DNA of 64,000 nucleotides from Leptodontidium sp. MPI-SDFR-AT-0119 (lineage: Eukaryota; Ascomycota; Leotiomycetes; Helotiales; Leptodontidiaceae): positions 124,001-188,000 of the forward strand of contig JAHLEZ010000014.1 of assembly GCA_020726505.1 (NCBI GenBank), read 5' to 3'. The position numbers and the translations under genes are program-made. Shown here one piece after another: positions 49,526 through 61,290 of this stretch (position 1 is its first letter; each line of letters begins with the position of its first letter). Below the pieces are notes generated by a model. The model saw nothing but the letters and a program-made list of their open reading frames with translations, searched no databases and was not told where the DNA came from.

Positions 49526-52500
49526 AAAAGTTAATTACTTATTACGGCATAAGTCTACCTAACAGGATAGCGAGCTCCTTAATTATCTAAAGAATTACCT
49601 TAACGTCTTCTTTAGCTTAAATGTTAAAAAGTTAGCACTACACTATAATATCGACTTAGCTATTGAGATTTAGCCGAGGAAAGAGCCTTTATACGGACCT
49701 ATTTATCCCTTATTACCTCAAGAACTAGCTATATTAAAGGAATTCTTAAAAGAAAACTTAACTAAAGGATTTATCCAGGAATCTAAGAGCCTAGCTAACG
49801 CGCCTATCCTATTTACACTTAAGAAGGATAGTAGCTTACGGCTTTATATAAACTACTAAGGTCTTAATACTATTATAGTCAAAAACTAGTATTTATTATT
49901 ATTAATTACTAAGATTATAAACTAAGTCACAAGAGCTAAGTATTTTAATAAAATCGACCTTAAAGACGCCTATTACCGCCTTAAAATTAAGGCAGGAGAC
50001 AAGTAGAAGACTGCCTTTCGGACGCGTTACGGATATTACGAATTCTTAGTTATACTTATAGGTCTTACGAATGCCCCTATTACCTTTTAAGCTTATATTA
50101 ATAAGGTATTATAAGGGCTAATAGACGACTTTTATATTATTTATTTAGACAATATACTAGTGTTCTCGAAGACTAAGGAAGAGCACGACAAGCACTTATA
50201 ACAAATCTGCCAGCGCCTTTAAAGAGCCGAGCTATATACTAAGTATTTAAAATGTTAGTTTTACTAATAAGAAATTAAATTCTTAGGCTTTATTATTAGT
50301 ACTTAAGGGATATATATAGACCCTAAACGAATTCGTACAATTAAAGAATTGGAAAGCCATCCTCTAAAGACTTACTAAGACTTATAAGTCTTACTTAGAT
50401 TTTATAACTTTTACTAGCGATTTATTAAAAGTTACTCGACTATAGCCCGACCCCTTACCTCTTTACTTAAAGGCAATAAGGACAGCCGTAAATCAGGTGA
50501 TTTTAGTAAGGCTTAAGGTAGCCTATAATAGTAGGCCTTTTTAAACTTACTAAGTGCCTTTTAAATTATACCTTTATTATAATATTATAACCCCGAATTA
50601 GCTATTCGTCTTAAGACCAACGCCTTAGACGTAGCCCTAAGGGGAGTATTGTCTTAGTTATAGCCTAATATAGCCAAATGGCACCTAATTGCCTTCTTTT
50701 TAAAGTAATTTAAAGGGGCTGAATTCTACTACTTAACCCCGAATAAAAAGCTTATAGCAATTGTTAAATACTTTAAGTATTAAAGGTACTACCTAAAAAG
50801 AAGTTAACACCTAATTAAAGTGTAGTCCGACTATATAAATCTATAAGGGTTTATAAAACAGCCCCGAATTAATAACAGGCAAGCTAAATAACTTGTTTAC
50901 CTTACTCCTTACGACTTTATTATACGACACCGGCTAGGGCTTTTAAACCTTATAAACGGCCTATCGAGGCGGCCGGATTACTTAGCCTAAAAAGGGCCCG
51001 GTCTAGTCTAAAAATAACTTATTAATAAGTAGGCTAATAGGCTCATGTTCTGATTTATCGAAGCCAGTTAATCTGTCGAAGGCAGCTAGATTTAAACTAC
51101 CGCTATAAGAAGTAATAAAGTGCCGAGATACGGCAGATATTCCGTTATATAAAATAACAAAGTACTAAGATACGGCAAATATTTTATTATATAAAATAGC
51201 GAAGTACTAGCTATATAAAGTAACTAAAAGGGTAATATAACCTACGCCCGATCGTATTAAGGCAAGGCTTAATTTTAACTTTGCTACTTAGTTATATAAA
51301 AATATAATTAAACTTACGCTTAACTATACTAAAGTGGGGTCTCGACCTACGCCCGACTTATTATAACGGGGTTTAAACTATTGTATATAAAAGGTACTAA
51401 TCTTAAGGCTAGCCACCTTATTAAGCTTATAAAGATTTAAGCGATTACTAAAAGGGGAGCTAGAAAGGTAGCTTAAGAAGAGTACCTTTTAGTTAAAGAA
51501 ATAGCACTTAGTCTATTAGACCTAATTTTAAAGTCTTAAGGAATTAATCCCTTATATATACGGCTTTAAAAAGAGCTAAGTCTAGGCTAAAAAGGTAGTA
51601 GCTAGCGAGACCGCGGCTATAAAGGCGCTAAATTAAGTTAAGACTAAGAAAGTAGTACTTAGTAAAGTTACGAAGGTCCTAGACTTAAGAAACTACTAGG
51701 CAGTAGCTAAAAAGGTAGTAGCTATTAAAGAGTTAATTATAAAGGCACTAGCCATTTAGGCTATTCTCTTAACCGAGAAGGTCTACTGCGTTATAAAGGG
51801 AGGGCTATAGTCCTTGCTTAAAAGGCGCTTATATAAGAGCTTTTATACTTGTATTATAATAACTAGTTTATAAGACATTAAGGTATTAATAAAACTAAAG
51901 AACTACTAAAATAGAAGTTTTACTAGCCAGGAATAGATTTTAATATTAAAGAATACGTGACCTTGTGTTTTATTTACTAAAATATTACTATTCTTAGGCA
52001 TAAACCTTATAACAAGCTCGAACCTCTCCTTATTCCTAAACAGCCTTAGTAAGAGGTCTCACTTGACTTTATTACTTAACTCCCTAAATCGTATATAAGG
52101 ACAGCTAAATATAACGCCATCTTAATAGTAATAGACTACTATATTAAAATAGCTAAATTTATACTTATAATTACCGACTTAGCTACTTTTAAATTTATAG
52201 CCTTATTCCACGAGAATATCGAACTTAAGTACGGTTCCCTACGAGGAATAGTCTCTAACCGAGATACTAGAATTACTTTTAAGTTTTAGGCCGAAGTATA
52301 TACTTACTCTCTTATTAAACGAAAGCTTAATATAGCCTTTTACCCTTAAACAAATGGCTAAACCGAAATCCTAAACCGAGTACTCGAAAACTACCTACGA
52401 GCTTATACTAACCTCGAACAAATGAATTAGGTTAAGCTATTGCCTAGCGCCAAGTTCGCGTATAATAATAGCCAAAGCTTTAGTACTAAAATAACCCCTT

Positions 52501-53000
52501 TTAAGGCCTTATATAGTTACGACCTAAATTACGGATTGATATTAGCCCTAAGGATAGCGCTACTAAGGGGGAGGCACTAGTAGCACACGACCGAATCACA
52601 CGCCTCACTAAATTACGAGAGCAGCTTCGAGGACACCTATTATAAAGCCAGAACAGTAAGCCAAGTATTATAACTAAAGACATTAACTTAAGCTATTTAA
52701 GCGAAGGAACCTAGTTAAGCTCTCTACTAAGAACCTACAACTAAAGAATAAAAAACTACAGCCTTAATAAGTCGGTCCTTTCCGAATACTCAAACGAATT
52801 AGTTCTTAAGCCTATAGACTAGCGCTTCCTAAGAAATACACTAGGTTACACGACGTATTCCTAGTATAATTCATCGAAGAATACCGGCCTAAAAGAGACT
52901 AACTATTGCTGCCTATTCCTAACTTAAAGGACGATGAAGAGTAAGAAGTCAAAGAAGTGAAGGACAAAACGACTATTAAGGGTTAATTTTACTATTTAGT
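49526..53000 (+). pseudogene. Gypsy-2 pol remnant (RT, RNase H, integrase)
   Basis: The frame begins in the linker before reverse transcriptase (KEPLYGPIYPL at about 49,690). It runs through ANAPILFTLKKDSSLRLYINY, KIDLKDAYYRLKIK, TKYGYYEF-like and the YLDNILVFSKT catalytic box near 50,150. RNase H covers about 50,560-50,950 (FFLK*FKGAEFYYLTPNKKL; PYDFIIRHR). Integrase lies at about 51,850-52,900, with HKPYNKLEPLLIPKQP, the IDYYIKIAKF segment carrying the first Asp, and the SNRDTRITF segment for the second. Stops are frequent and of RIP type. Confidence 0.85.
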
Positions 53001-53226
53001 TAAGTAAGAAAACTAGCCTACGGAGTATAACTAATAGATAGCCGACGAAGACATAGGAAATACGAACTAAGTTATTTAGCGTTATAAAAAGTACTAAAAG
53101 AAAATAAAAGCTAATAAAGCTAGACGTTAAAGAGACTATTACTTTTTTTCCTTTTAAGTTTTAATAAAGACAGTAAAAACTAGACTTAGTTACTCGTGGA
53201 CGAGTAACCTTAAGAGGGAGAATAGT

Positions 53227-53595
53227 TATAACAGCCACTTATAACTATTAATAGTCTAGACTATACTACGGAGATACCGAACAAGTATCGGTAATTTAAA
53301 CTATTAGAAACCCCGAGTACTAGCTTCCCTTTAAAAGCCCCGAAAGTCTAAGTAATAGAGACTTTAAATAGAGGTTCTAGTATAATTATACTAGTGTTTT
53401 AAGATAAAGGATATATACTAATATTTAGCCGGCTATAAGCTAATAAGCTTAAGTTTATCTTTAATAACTTACTTATACTTTAACTCACTAATTTACTTAT
53501 ATTCCTCAGGAACCTCTATTATACCTAGCTACGTGCTACTTACTTTATTATATTATAATCCCTTCTGCTATCCTCTAACAATACCAACTGTTACA
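53227..53595 (+). repeat. Gypsy-2 3' LTR (369 bp)
   Basis: Direct repeat of 41,514-41,882; followed by the GCTAG duplication. Confidence 0.93.
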
Positions 53596-54246
53596 GCTAG
53601 TCTCTTTCTTAACTATCCGAAAACCTAGACTACATAAACTAATCCGCGACATAAAAGGTTCCTCTAAGGCTAAGTTCGACTTTAAATAGGTGCTAAGTAT
53701 TATAAGAACAAAATAAACACATTTAATAATTTAATCGTTAACTTTAATTATATTATAAATATCTATATAAACGTTCTTAAGGGCTAATAGTAATAATTAC
53801 CTAATTTATTAAATACAAATACAAAAAACACCCCGTTGTTTTATTTTATTAAAATACTCGCTTATTTAATTTATTCTTATATTATATATAAATAACTAAA
53901 GAAAAAAGGCATTAATTAGATTAATCTAGAATAATCAAAATTAATTAATTAAAATTAAATTAAATTAAGTAAAATTTTGATTAATTAAAATCAAATCAAA
54001 TTAAATCAAATTAATTAAATATTAATTGATTTATATGATTAATTTTGCTCACGCTGCGTGAATGGCACTCGACTACGCTAGGCCCCATTAGGAGGGTCCT
54101 TTATGTATATATACTCGAGCCCTCCCTTACGGAGAGCTCTCCTTTCCTCCTTGTCTTTTCTTCTCGATTCTGAGCGTAGCATTAGGCCCAAATACAAAGC
54201 TAGAGTCTACTCGCCGTATCAACCTCTCTCCAGCCGTAACAGTAAT

Positions 54247-54848
54247 CCTCAAGTTAAAGCCTAGAATCCGCTTTATAGCTTAAGACCTTTTCTATCTATA
54301 ATAAGGTTAATAATATAAGCTTACGACTAATTAGTGTCAGTGTAGTACTAATTTATGTACTACGCCGTATATATGAATATATTCTAATACGAGTATAGTA
54401 ATAGAGTAATAAATGTATAGTTTAAAATCTATGTGTATTTTAAGAGAGTGTGAGGAGAGCCAGGCTATATACTACGAAACCCCACCGAATCTCCACCGAA
54501 ACCAGTCCGGCTAGGCTCTGACCCCTGACTTTGACCCGCACCCCCTTTTCTAGACCGAAGTATGCTTATGCAGGGACCTGTGGACCAACACTATCACAAC
54601 TACTAGACGCCTCCTCACACTAGGATCAGTGTCGGTAGCTTGCCAGCTAGATACCGGCCGCTCATGCGCACTTTCACCTCTTATACTAGTTCCCATCCCA
54701 GTTCTATCCCGTAAATACTTCTACTTGTGTAGATGCAGACGAAGTGCTTTCTGCTCTTATGATACGACATTATGGAAAGTAGATTTGACCTGACTTATCA
54801 TTTATGATACATTGAATAGCAACAAATATAGTTCTTACTCCCGACTGT
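54247..54848. other. intergenic stretch downstream of the ankyrin gene
   Basis: RIP-affected to about 54,430 and of normal composition after that. An 11-bp inverted repeat (AGTGTGAGGAG) brackets about 54,449-54,621 but has no target duplication. Otherwise this is the 3' flank of the - strand gene that ends at 54,849. Confidence 0.5.
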
Positions 54849-57757
54849 TCATTCTTCAAACCGAGTTCTGAGAATATCAGCAATAGTAACATGACCTTCC
54901 TCTGCAGCCAGCTTTGCCGCACTCTTATATCTCAGTCGACTAGGAAAGTGGGAGTCGGCACTAACGTTCATCAAGAGTTGTACTATGTCGAGACGACCAT
55001 GCTCTGCAGCTCCTTCGAGAGCTGTTCTTCCATCAATTCTTGAAGCAGGAGCATTGACATCTGCATTTCTTTCGAGAAGCATGAGAGCAAACTTAATATG
55101 ACCCTGAATTGCAGCCCCTTGAAGTGCGGTCACTCCCTTTTCTGAGCCAGCAGGGGCGTTAACATCTGCGCCTGCATCTAGTAGATACTGCATGAGTTCA
55201 ATACTGGTTCTTCCTGTACAAGCTACAGCGGCAACTTGGAGCGCTGTCCTACCACAGATAACCCCAGGTGCTGCGTTGATATCCGCTCCCTCTTTTATCA
55301 AGAGCTTGACTACTTTCAAGCTTTGTTCTTTCAGGCGTTGATCTTCCAAGCGGATTTCCTCTTCCGATTGGTAACCTGTCTCGCTGCCATGCATATCTAC
55401 TGCCTGCTGAAGCGCAGTTCCTCCAAACTCATGACTCGGTGGTGAATTTACGTCGGCACCATGATTCAGGAGAAATCGAATCAAGTCCAAGTCACCGATA
55501 GCTGCAGCATATTGTAGCGCAGTGCCTCCAGAATGACTATCTGGCAAATTTATGTCGGCACCATGATTCAAGAGAAATTGAATTAAGCCGATGTCACTAA
55601 TTTCCACAGCTGATTGTAGTGCGGTAGATGCTGTAGGATCTGCCGGTGCGTTAACATCCGCGCCGTAATTCAATAGTAGTTGAAGAAGATCAAAGCCAGT
55701 ACGTCTACTCCAATGTTGTACTGCCCATTGGAGTGCAGTTTGATTTTCTAAGCTGTCGCCGCGACGTGCATCTACGGAAGCCCCAGCGATTAACAACAGC
55801 TGAACGAGGTCGTATGCTTCAGCCTGGTCTCTCCGACACGCAGCTAACTGTAATGGAGTAGGATGGTCTCCGTATTCGCCCTCTGGTGGGTTAGATTCTG
55901 CACCAGCTTTCAGCAGAATCTTGGCAATTTGTGTTGTGTTCGAGTGTAGCGTATTGTAATTCTGGTGGTCCATGAGTTCTAGTGCAAGCTCTAGCGGCGT
56001 TACCGTTATGTCATACACGGAGCTACGACACCGTATATTGACATCCACACCAGCCTCCACAAGAAGTTGGACCATCCTAGGATCATCTTTGGATATGGCT
56101 TCTCGTATGATTGTGCTTTGATCCAAAAACGACTTGCTGACATTCATACCTAACTGAAGTGTCGCGCGTGCTCTGTCAATACACCCATCCCTGATCGCTT
56201 GACGAAGTTGACCTCTCAGGCGACACAGATCGACGGAACTGTCAAATATTGCCCCTGCATCTAACAATATTTGAATTGCGTCCGTATCGTCAAGTTCTGC
56301 TGCAATTTCAACTGTAGTACTCGAATGCTCATTGTCTGCGGGCGAGTTTGGATCCGCATAATGAGAGAGTAGTAATTGAACTATTTCCAAGCTGCCACTC
56401 TTTACTGCCCAATGAAGTGCCCTCATTTCATAGCCAGGTGCGTCTACATCCGCACTCGAGTGCAATAAGATCGTAGCCAACTCAATGTCTCCACTCGCTG
56501 CTGCCGCTTGAAGCGGGGTTGCCCAATGCCATCTACAAGATTCAAGGTCGTTGCCGTTAGGGTCCGGCACAAGTTCCCATGGGCAACTTGGATCGTCTAC
56601 TGCGGCCCCATTATCTAACAAGAGCTTAGTAAGTCTGACATCCCCCCTTTGAAGTGCTGCTCTGAGTGGCGTTCTTGCCCCATTAAACTCAAGTTCCTCA
56701 GCCAAGTTGACATTTGCGCCTTCCTTGATTAAGAAATCAGCTAACTCAAAGTTGAGATCTAACACTGCTTTAGCAAGGGCGGTTGAAGGCGTCTTGTACA
56801 AAGGCCTCCCAAATTCATTGACATCTACGCCCGTATGTAAGAGAAGCCGAGCGTCTTTAACAGTTTTTGCGTAACGAAGTATGCCGGTAAACTGGCTGAC
56901 ATTAACCCCTTTTTCTAGGAAAAGTTGGATAAGCTCAATATCACCCTTTACAAGAGCAGTCTCTAGAGTGTATTGGGAAGCTTGTAAATCTTCCGAAAAG
57001 TCGATTTTAGTATCAAGTAAAGTCCTCGCCGCGTGTAAATGACCGTTTTTAAAGGCCTATTTAAAGATATCGTGTATAAAGGCCTGGACTGTCGGCATTC
57101 TGTTGGAAACGAGAGCATCTAAGGCCAGTCGATTCCGTCCGCTAAGAAACCACTGAAATAGGGCGTCCCTTCCACCCCACTGGAGTATATTATTCGACGA
57201 GAGGTAGACAGCGAATTCCAAGAAATGGAGGACATTGTTAGTGTGAGAGGACTAGGGTAACATTTCCTACTTTTGTTTGAACTCTTCTGTGGAGAATTCC
57301 GGAACGGCGATTTCTAAGCTAGATAGAAGGCTCGTCATTATTTTAAAATGATCAACTTCTAACGGTCCTGGGGTTGCCGGGCTAGTTAGGCCGAAAAATG
57401 CACACGCCATTTCTAAAGAGGATTTTGCTACGGGTTGTATTACGCCAGTATGCGCCGATACGTTGTCCAAGGGAGTTTCGAAGCCAATGTCCGAATCTGG
57501 TCTATATAGAGGTGTCTCGGCCTGCAAGTCTTTCTATAAATCTGGAGATTGACTAGTAGGCAACGTATCACTTTGATTAGGTCTGGCTGTTACTAAAATT
57601 TAGGTCCTGAGATAATCAAAGGGAATATATAATATACTTTGAAACAGAAAGGATCCATTAAACTGGAACCACGGAAGATTATCTAATCTGATAGTGCCGA
57701 GGGCTATTGTCGATGGCGTGTACACGAATAGTCCCGGAGGAGTCTCCTCTAACGCCT

Positions 57758-57824
57758 CTAAACTAGAATCGTTAGGTGACATCAACTAGATTACTTCTAT
57801 AACTTATGGCTGGTTCGAACTCAC
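57758..57824 (-). other. intron 2 of the Clr5/ankyrin gene (67 bp)
   Basis: Donor GTGAGT, branch point CTAAC and acceptor TTTAG 14 bases later. Removing it joins the frame ending QQYLP to the frame starting ALEETPPG in the right phase. Confidence 0.65.
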
Positions 57825-58033
57825 GGGGTAGGTATTGTTGAGAAAGGGGCACATGTCGGTACAGCTCAGTCTTGATCTTGTCGCTTGGGATTAAAATCTT
57901 GTCGAGATAAACCAAGCTGTCTTTACTTTGCCCCTTGCGCTTTTCAATACAGCGATATAGAAAATTCCAGTTCGCCTCCCGAAGGTTCTTTCGAAAGCCC
58001 CATTTCGTGAACTGAAGATCGTATTGGGCCTTA

Positions 58034-58104
58034 CTGCTGTCGTATCAGTACCCTGACAAAACTTGCTATTAAGAGGGTGCATAGGAACGCTTTCATATGC
58101 TTAC
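58034..58104 (-). other. intron 1 of the Clr5/ankyrin gene (71 bp)
   Basis: Donor GTAAGC, acceptor GACAGCAG. It falls inside the Clr5 domain in phase 2, and the joined codons restore the DAS-KAQYD sequence of the domain. Confidence 0.8.
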
Positions 58105-58459
58105 CTAGCATCAAAGTTGTGATCTTCTCTCATGGTCTTCACAATTTCCTTGACGGTGATTTTCTCCACCAGGTAGAGATTTTGAAGAATCTCTCGTTGC
58201 GCCTCCCAGTCAACTGGCGACCAGAGCATCCAATAAGTCAGCTAGCTTATAAGCCAGTCAATAAGTTGAGCTTTTGAAGTAAGCCAGTCAGCTGTAGAAT
58301 ATTTATAAGCTAATCAGCTTGCTTAAAAGTTAGCTTATAAGCGCTTATAAGCTAGTGCCTTTAATTTTGCCTGTAATAGGGTCAATAATAGGGTTGAATT
58401 CGTGTGTTTTTAGCTATTAAATTAGTGTGTTTTGAGTCCCTGGAGCCCAAATCAGGGCG

Positions 58460-61290
58460 GTGAAACGCGGCAGAATCGTAGAATTTCCCCAGAATTATAT
58501 TCTAACTATTTCCACTACTAATTCTAGCTTTGACTTCTTAATATCTCTACGCAATATGTCTCGATTAACTTCTTTTATTAATATTGACGAGAATGTGTCA
58601 CAAACTTCATTTATGCCTTTTGCGAGTACTACTATACTTGTACAGAGTGTGTTTCGACGTATAATGGAATCTTCGGCTTCTTCGGTGTAAATTAAGCTAA
58701 AAGACTCTTATTAAATCCCCCCCCCCCTTAATATAACGCCAATTATGACCTTTATAAACCTTAGAATACGACTCTTCTACTTAATTACTCTCTATATAAC
58801 TTTAGAGAGCCTTTGTTTAATAATCGGTCGGTAGTTATAGCTAATTTACCTCGGGGAAAGACCTTAACTTTAGCACCTAAACGACCACGGACTTAATGGG
58901 TATAGTAGCTTAGATATTGTTTAATAGAGCTTTCTAAGCTAAAACAGCTTACTTTTTAGAGCTGTAAACGCTGTATATATTACTTAGTCTATTATTATTA
59001 ATTAGCTAATTAGTAGGCCACTATACCCCTGTCTTTAGTCGCCATAAAGAGATTACTTTCTTTATAAATACACTCCGGAATGTCGAAACACACCTTGCCA
59101 CTTACTATTACCTTAATAAATATAGAGATATTTAGCAACTACCCCCCTTCTACTATAATAGAGCCAATAGAACCTATCAGATTACAAGCTTCTGGAGTCG
59201 TAAATAAAGATTACGCTAAAATTATACCTTTCCGTTATCTTAAATTTAAGAACGCCTTTATTTAATAAGTTATAATAGATAACGTTAAACACTAAAAATC
59301 AGTCTTACTTTCTTTTTAAAGGCTCTTTTTTATTACTAACTTTATAGCTTTAAAAGCTCTTCCTGATTTAGCGTTAACTATAAGTTAATAGGTACACGAT
59401 ATGTTTGTTTTCTTTAAGTCTTATATTATATAAGAGATTAGAGACACTAAATCGAAGGTTTACTTCTCTTTTAATAAGTAAAGTTCAAAGAGAGAGAAAG
59501 TTAGTGTCGTTGCAGCTGTTACTCATTTTATTAATAACTAGAATAAGGCTGTTACACGTCTAATTGGCTTGCTAGAACTGCTAAAGCATAGTAAGACTAG
59601 TGTTAATAAGTTACTCTTTTACTAACGATTCCTTTAGGCTAACTTTTACAGACTAAGCTTCAGTCCTTTTACCTTTCTTTTCACGCTTTAGAGTCACTTT
59701 TATTAATCTTGGCTACTTTGTTCTTAATAACGTAATAAATAACGATACTACACTTTTAGAGCTTAGTAAAACACTCCTCTTTGACCCGAAAACACGACGA
59801 TTACGTTATATAGGACACGTTATTAATTTAATTGCCGAGTAATATCTATTTAGCTAAGATTTGATAAGCTTTAAAGCCGAATATAATAGCGGGGGGCTAA
59901 GTGAAAGGCGAGCTCTTTAGAGGCGTCGCGGAGAGCTTAGAAAACTCCATAACTTAGTGGCACACGTCATAGCCTCTAGAAAGCGTACAGACCTGTTTTT
60001 CGACTTACAAAAGGAGTATAATATTAGTGAGGTTACTAGAAAGTAGTAGAAGGTGGTGCTTAATAGTAAAATACGTTAGAACGTGTCTTTTTATATAATT
60101 TAACGCGCTTTAGCTTTACGAGAGGCTCTCGATATATACGCCTATAAATTACGACTCTTTAAGTTCCCTATTAACGTTGAAATACACTAAAACGACTACC
60201 TCAGCGAAGGCGAATAAGAGACCTTTACTTTAATAACATAACACTTAGAGCCCTTATTTCACTTTACTAAAGGCCTTAAGGGGAACTATAATTTATAAGA
60301 GGGAAGGAAACAAGCGTTATATAGTACTTTATAAGAGACTTTTCCTGTATTTGAGTATATACTCACTTACTTTAAGAATCTTGAGGCTAAGGCAAAGAAT
60401 AGCGACTTTAATAACTATAGAGGCATATAAAACTCTATTACACACGCCTAAGGAAAGACTAAAGAATATTATAGTAAAACAGACGCTTTAATAGCGTAGA
60501 TAGTGGCTCTAGTACTCCACCCTTGATAGAAATAGGCCTACTTTGATTAACAGTAGAGTGGCCCCTTTATAGCTCGATTCGTTAAAGAAGGCAAAGTAAA
60601 CCTTAAAGCCTTATAATGTGGCGGGGACAGCCGCTAATTTCTTTTGTCACATGACTGGGCTGGTCCTTCGCACATGTAAGGAGCCAACACTTGACTACAG
60701 AACGTCAAGAACGCAACACCAGATATATTCTATTTATTAGAACCTTTTCCCTCCCCTCCTTTGCCGATTCGTACTCTCCAGATATGTGATATCTTTAGAT
60801 TTGATTGATCTGTTATTTACAGAGCTTAGAATCTCCTCCGGTGGCTCGCTACATGCTACCCTCTTGTTGTGTGGATTGGGGTTCGTCCCTCCCACAATAA
60901 CTGCGAGAATACAAGGAAATAGAGGGGCCTACCACCTGAGTTAAGGTATCCCCGGAGCCGTCGGCTCGGAGGTCTTATATAGAGTCAGTTCTTGATTAGT
61001 TGGCTCTTACCTTACCTTCTGGCTCCACGTAGAGTAGGTCTTTAGCTCGCAAAGATTAGTTGACTTAGTATCTTAAAGAGGCACTAACAGATCAGCCTCT
61101 TATAAAGTATTAGTTATTAAAAGAGGCCTAGTAGTCACAGTTATATAAAATGGCGTTTAATTTCCTTTCTATCCCTATAATAAGCTCTGAGTGTGAGCGT
61201 GTCTTTTCTTTTTGCGCTTTATAGACTACTCTATAGAGCTCTAATTTAAGTGGTAATATACTTTGGCACTAAGAATGCCTTAAAAACTGG
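58460..61290 (+). pseudogene. hAT transposase remnant
   Basis: Only pieces of frame survive: 58,460-58,690, 59,080-59,265, and the C-terminal part at about 61,100-61,290. The last gives FNFLSIPIISSECERVFSF followed by a SSNLSGNILWH stretch, the hAT dimerisation domain (SIP..S.ECERVFS). The N-terminal zinc finger cannot be made out. A solo LTR at 60,617-60,896 further splits the gene. The transposase runs opposite to the host gene. Stops are mostly TAG/TAA at expected Trp or Gln positions. Confidence 0.8.
60617..60896 (+). mobile_element. solo LTR of the Gypsy-3 family (280 bp), nearly free of RIP
   Basis: It matches the Gypsy-3 LTR from end to end (starts TGTGGCGGGGACAG, ends CCCTCCCACA) with the duplication ATAA at 60,613-60,616 and 60,897-60,900. 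It keeps TG and CA dinucleotides that are TA in the four LTRs of the full elements, so it is the best preserved copy of this LTR here. Confidence 0.95.

Larger units (their letters stand above)
41514..53595 (+). mobile_element. Gypsy-2: Ty3/Gypsy element with 369-bp LTRs, missing gag/protease, split by Copia
   Basis: LTRs at 41,514-41,882 and 53,227-53,595 are both 369 bp. Ends TGTAATAG/CTATTATA (5') and TATAACAG/CTGTTACA (3') are RIP versions of one inverted pair. The 5-bp duplication GCTAG lies at 41,509-41,513 and 53,596-53,600. Without the Copia insertion only about 4.6 kb remains. The first 165 bp after the 5' LTR read as the start of gag, and the sequence after the Copia begins directly upstream of reverse transcriptase. 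Gag body and protease are therefore absent. Confidence 0.93.
40888..54056. mobile_element. hAT-like non-autonomous element (about 1.08 kb when closed) split by Gypsy-2
   Basis: The left end starts CAGTGTATAAAAT and the right end finishes TTTTGCTCACGCTG (complement CAGCGTGAGCAAAA). The 8-bp duplication CGTGAATG lies at 40,880-40,887 and 54,057-54,064, which is the hAT signature. Just inside each end, a roughly 100-bp tract of ATCAAATCAAATC-type words occurs in opposite orientation (about 40,905-41,025 and 53,920-54,040). Removing Gypsy-2 leaves about 1,082 bp without visible transposase, so it is probably non-autonomous. Confidence 0.85.
40763..54241 (+). mobile_element. solo LTR (302 bp when closed), outermost shell of a nested stack
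   Basis: The left part is 40,763-40,887 (starts TGTTACGA) and the right part 54,065-54,241 (ends CCGTAACA), with the duplication GTAAT at 40,758-40,762 and 54,242-54,246. Everything between is a later hAT-like insertion. The right part contains a TATA-like box (GTATATATACTCGAGC near 54,105). A related LTR begins at 63,778 and shares the segment from that box through the CTTGTCTTTTCTTCT-like pyrimidine tract. Confidence 0.88.

Noticed and set aside
8344..54241. The whole repeat block as a Starship-type giant mobile element
   Set aside because: I find no captain-type tyrosine recombinase and no common outer boundary; the block is fully explained by stacked conventional transposons.
54449..54621. 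11-bp inverted repeat that could mark a MITE
   Set aside because: No matching target duplication outside the repeats and no further end similarity.
55236..55445. + strand frame inside the ankyrin region
   Set aside because: Antisense shadow of the ankyrin repeats.
57252..57530. An extra intron starting GTAGGAAATG near 57,268 to explain the TAG stops
   Set aside because: The splice would break the frame, whereas reading straight through keeps phase with only CAG-to-TAG changes.
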